8,641 bases of DNA, taken from positions 1 to 8,641 of the forward strand of contig CANKLK010000094.1 of NCBI GenBank assembly GCA_947482805.1. Direction: 5' to 3'. The translations under genes and the position numbers were made by a program. The first letter of the stretch is position 1, and the number at the start of each line of letters is the position of its first letter. The notes under the pieces were generated by a model that searched no databases, was not told the origin of the DNA, and was given only the letters and a program-made list of their open reading frames with translations. Positions 6,529-8,641 of the stretch are shown one piece after another. The DNA comes from Flavobacteriaceae bacterium. GTDB lineage: Bacteria; Bacteroidota; Bacteroidia; Flavobacteriales; Flavobacteriaceae.

Positions 6529-7779
6529 ATGAAAAAAATTTCGTTAAAATTATTCCCTTTATTAATTTCAATATTATTTGTTTTCCCAATTTTAAAAGAA
6601 AGTTTATCGAGTTTTATTGTTATAGTTATCTGCATTAATGTTATTATTTATAAGGTTTCTGCCAAAGATTTTTCTTTTTTTGAATCCAAAAAGCTACTTC
6701 TTACTATTCCTTTTTGGATTATATTTTTCCGTTCTTTATTTTCCGACAACTTTGCTATCAGTGCGGAACACATTCAACATTCCCTTTTCTTTTTAATAAT
6801 ACCCGTTTTTTTCTCGTTAATACCTTCCAAGTTTTTTGATACGCAAAAACTTAATTTATATATGATGGTTTTGAAGTTAACTTGTTTACTTATAGCAATA
6901 ATATATATAATTAGCTTTTTTTATGATTATTCAATAGCAGAATTTTTTATTGTTTTTCAACATGTTTCAAGTTTTAGAAGTTATATATATTATGAATTTA
7001 AGCTTTTTGTAATACATCCTACTTATTATACATCTCTTCTTGTTATTTGCTCTGCACACTCATTTGATTTAATTTTGAAACAAAAAAAGTACATTGAATC
7101 GATATTTATAATTAGTTTTTTAATTATATCATTTCTATTACTAACAAGGCTAAACATCGTTTTACTTATTTCAACATTGATTTTGATGATCTTTTTAAGA
7201 AGTGGCTTAAAAATAAAGCAAATGATATTCTTATCTTCATCAATGATAATTTTAGTGTTCGTTCTTGCTGTCTTAACACCTGGTATAAAGTATCGATTTG
7301 TAGAGCTTTTCCAAAGCTTTAACGTAAAACCCAAAAACGTTTCTTATGATTCAACAAACATTAGAAAAGCCATTTTTGATAGCTCTGTTGCTATTGCAAA
7401 GGAAAATTGGGAGTTTGGCGTGGGATTTGAAAATCTGCAAAACAAATTAAACGATACTTATAAAGAAAACTATGATTCATCATTTTATACGAATCAAAGT
7501 TACATGACTCATAATTATTATTTTTATATTTTCCTGTCTTCAGGAATCATTGGGCTGCTGATTTATTTGTTTTATCTTTTCAATATCGTTAAAATCTGCC
7601 TAAAATCAAATGTCTTTCTTTTTAAGGTTTTCTTATTTAACGTATTGATTCTTTGCTGTATAGAAGACTTCTTTTATCGACATTATGGGATACTATATTT
7701 TAACTTATTCCTTCTCTGTTTTATTCGATATTCAGAAAATCTAACGGAAGAAAATAAGTTGAAAAGTAATTTAAATTGA
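6529..7779 (+). CDS. O-antigen ligase/polymerase (WaaL/Wzy fold) membrane protein
   Basis: This 416-residue protein has about ten or more hydrophobic helices and a large soluble loop near residues 255-330. HPTYYTSL (163-170) fits the H-x-T-Y stretch seen in many ligases. The loop carries TNIRKAIFDSSVAIAKE (276-292) and then FGVGFENLQNKLNDTYKEN (296-314), a pattern I associate with Bacteroidota O-antigen ligase family proteins. THNYYFYIFLSSGIIGLL (327-344) is the conserved His-Asn motif leading into a helix. Members either join glycan to lipid A-core or another acceptor, or polymerise repeat units, at the outer face of the inner membrane. It is separated from the main run by the lipoprotein gene and seems to have its own promoter. 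The start ATGAAAAAAATT gives a normal basic N-terminus. Its end overlaps the convergent rmlD gene by 9 bases. Ligase versus polymerase is undecided. Confidence 0.85.
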   Translation: MKKISLKLFPLLISILFVFPILKESLSSFIVIVICINVIIYKVSAKDFSFFESKKLLLTIPFWIIFFRSLFSDNFAISAEHIQHSLFFLIIPVFFSLIPSKFFDTQKLNLYMMVLKLTCLLIAIIYIISFFYDYSIAEFFIVFQHVSSFRSYIYYEFKLFVIHPTYYTSLLVICSAHSFDLILKQKKYIESIFIISFLIISFLLLTRLNIVLLISTLILMIFLRSGLKIKQMIFLSSSMIILVFVLAVLTPGIKYRFVELFQSFNVKPKNVSYDSTNIRKAIFDSSVAIAKENWEFGVGFENLQNKLNDTYKENYDSSFYTNQSYMTHNYYFYIFLSSGIIGLLIYLFYLFNIVKICLKSNVFLFKVFLFNVLILCCIEDFFYRHYGILYFNLFLLCFIRYSENLTEENKLKSNLN

Positions 7780-8641
7780 GTTTGTTCTTTTTAAACTTAG
7801 TTCCCAATTTTTAATTTCAAACCCAAAAGTGCTCTTGATTTTAGTTTTATCTAAAACACTGTATTTTGGTCTCTTGGCTGGTGTTGGAAAACTAGAAGTT
7901 GGAATTGGTTTTAAATCTATCTCGATTTTATTGATTTTGAAAATCTCTTTGGCAAAATCATACCAAGAACATTGTCCCTCGTTGCTGAAGTTGTAAACTC
8001 CAAAGTTGTCGGTTGTCGGTTGTTGCACTTCGACAAACTCAGTGTGACAAATTATTTTTACCAAACATTCGGCTAAATCAACTGCATTTGTTGGTGTTCC
8101 TATTTGGTCATTCACTACAGAAATGGAATCTCTTTCGGAAACCAATCGCAACATGGTTTTCATGAAATTATTCCCAAATTGAGAATAAACCCATGATGTT
8201 CTGATTATATAATAGTTTTCAAAAACTGCCTGAATTGCCTTTTCTCCGTCTAATTTGGTTTGTCCGTAAACGCCTGTTGGATTTGGGATGTCGTTTTCTG
8301 AATAGCCTCTCTCCCGATGCTTCGGGAGCGCTCGGGTTGACAATTTGGAAAAATCGCCATCAAAAACAAAATCGGTAGAAATATGAAGTAAGACGGATGA
8401 AAATTCTTTGCAAACGGCAGCTAAATTTTTGGGGCCAATAACATTGATTAAATTTGCTTTCTCTGGTTCACTTTCTGCTTTGTCGACTGCTGTATAAGCT
8501 GCGGCATTTATGCAATAATTGGGTTTTATTTTTAAAAAAACTGCTTGGCAACTTTCTAAATTAGTTATATCTAAATCGGAAGAAGAACAGAAAACAAAAT
8601 GAAGTTCTGGATAATTTTTTGCAATAAATTGCAAACTCTGA
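7771..8641 (-). CDS. rfbD: dTDP-4-dehydrorhamnose reductase (5' end outside window)
   Basis: The frame runs off the right edge: codons before 8634 read Q-S, giving QSLQFIAKNYPELHF, which matches the region just after the GxxGQLG nucleotide-binding loop. Only about the first 15-20 residues are missing. Numbering from 8634 downward: NAAAYTAVDKAE (43-54), ISTDFVFDG (85-93) with Thr87, YSENDIPNPTGVYGQTKLDGE (111-131) with the catalytic Tyr123/Lys127 pair, RTSWVYSQFGNNF, VVNDQIGTPT (173-182), NFSNEG and the C-terminal RPKYSVLDKTKI. RmlD/RfbD reduces dTDP-4-dehydro-L-rhamnose with NAD(P)H, the last step to dTDP-L-rhamnose. Two segments, about 98-109 and 196-210, look extra compared with the family and are encoded by repeat-like DNA. 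The gene is less AT-rich than the membrane-protein genes and opposite in direction, suggesting a more conserved flank. Confidence 0.92.
   Translation of the reverse strand, partial: QSLQFIAKNYPELHFVFCSSSDLDITNLESCQAVFLKIKPNYCINAAAYTAVDKAESEPEKANLINVIGPKNLAAVCKEFSSVLLHISTDFVFDGDFSKLSTRALPKHRERGYSENDIPNPTGVYGQTKLDGEKAIQAVFENYYIIRTSWVYSQFGNNFMKTMLRLVSERDSISVVNDQIGTPTNAVDLAECLVKIICHTEFVEVQQPTTDNFGVYNFSNEGQCSWYDFAKEIFKINKIEIDLKPIPTSSFPTPAKRPKYSVLDKTKIKSTFGFEIKNWELSLKRTNSI
8005..8025. repeat. Three tandem copies of a 7-base unit within rfbD
   Basis: On the plus strand the unit GTTGTCG occurs at 8005-8011 and 8012-8018, followed by GTTGTTG at 8019-8025 with one mismatch. On the coding (minus) strand it gives codons for QPTTDN. 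It abuts the 24-base repeat at 8026-8049, and together they make 45 bases, a whole number of codons, so the reading frame is kept. Confidence 0.8.
8026..8049 (-). repeat. Short dispersed repeat (TGTCACACTGAG... type) inside rfbD
   Basis: On the minus strand this 24-base segment starts TGTCACACTGAG and ends TTGTCGAAGTG. I recognise it from memory as a short repeat common between genes in Flavobacteriia; no search was run. Here it lies within coding sequence and is read as CHTEFVEV. The ends can pair weakly (CACT at 8026-8029 with AGTG at 8041-8044). No second copy is seen elsewhere in the window. Confidence 0.6.
8308..8342 (-). repeat. Palindromic REP-like element inside rfbD
   Basis: CTCCCGA at 8311-8317 pairs perfectly with TCGGGAG at 8322-8328 across a 4-base loop, and the next bases contain the self-complementary GAGCGCTC (8326-8333). 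On the minus strand the element starts TGTCAACCCGAG (8342-8331), sharing TGTCA and a GAG at positions 10-12 with the repeat at 8049-8026 in the same orientation. It is markedly GC-rich against the surrounding sequence. It is translated in frame as LSTRALPKHRER, a basic stretch between the STD motif and YSENDIPNP where the family usually has only a few residues. The exact left boundary is uncertain by several bases. Confidence 0.6.

Noticed and set aside
7026..7334. Minus-strand open frame of 102 codons
   Set aside because: It is fully antisense to the O-antigen ligase-like gene and has no recognisable domain; it is a by-product of AT-rich coding sequence.
8311..8328. Stem-loop as a transcription terminator
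   Set aside because: It lies within the rmlD coding region with conserved domains on both sides and no T-run follows it on either strand; a REP-like element fits better.

Overview
The window looks like part of a surface-polysaccharide (O-antigen or capsule type) locus from a member of the Bacteroidota, most likely Flavobacterium or a close relative. This rests on very AT-rich DNA, the near absence of Shine-Dalgarno sequences, TAnnTTTG-like promoter boxes, a Bacteroidota-style lipoprotein, and short dispersed repeats of a kind I associate with Flavobacteriia. The species cannot be named from sequence alone.

Layout. Bases 1-4721 and 4745-5827 are a plus-strand run: the C-terminal part of a Wzx-like flippase (cut by the left edge), an FkbM-type methyltransferase overlapping it by 8 bases, a 218-base gap holding the decayed remains of a family 2 glycosyltransferase, a large GT-C membrane glycosyltransferase, a Wzy-like polymerase joined to it by a TAATG stop/start overlap, and a GT4-type glycosyltransferase with a GTG start. 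A minus-strand lipoprotein gene (5830-6351) converges on the GT4 gene with two bases between them. A 177-base divergent intergenic region with candidate promoters follows, then a second Wzy/WaaL-like O-antigen ligase/polymerase gene on the plus strand (6529-7779). Its last 9 bases overlap the 3' end of a minus-strand rmlD/rfbD gene (dTDP-4-dehydrorhamnose reductase), whose first codons lie beyond the right edge.

How the parts fit. RmlD makes dTDP-L-rhamnose, a common donor for such glycans. The GT4 enzyme and the lost GT2 would build the repeat unit on the cytoplasmic face. The FkbM protein could O-methylate a sugar. Wzx flips the lipid-linked unit, and the two Wzy-fold proteins are candidates for polymerisation and for ligation. 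The GT-C protein would transfer a sugar from a polyprenyl-phosphate donor on the periplasmic side. The lipoprotein has no obvious biosynthetic role.

Most notable: rmlD carries two short repeat-derived in-frame insertions, one a palindromic element near 8308-8342 and one a 24-base repeat plus a 7-base tandem repeat at 8005-8049. Both appear to have been exapted as coding sequence. I see no clearly new multi-gene system; the rest is a typical variable glycan locus with one gene relic.
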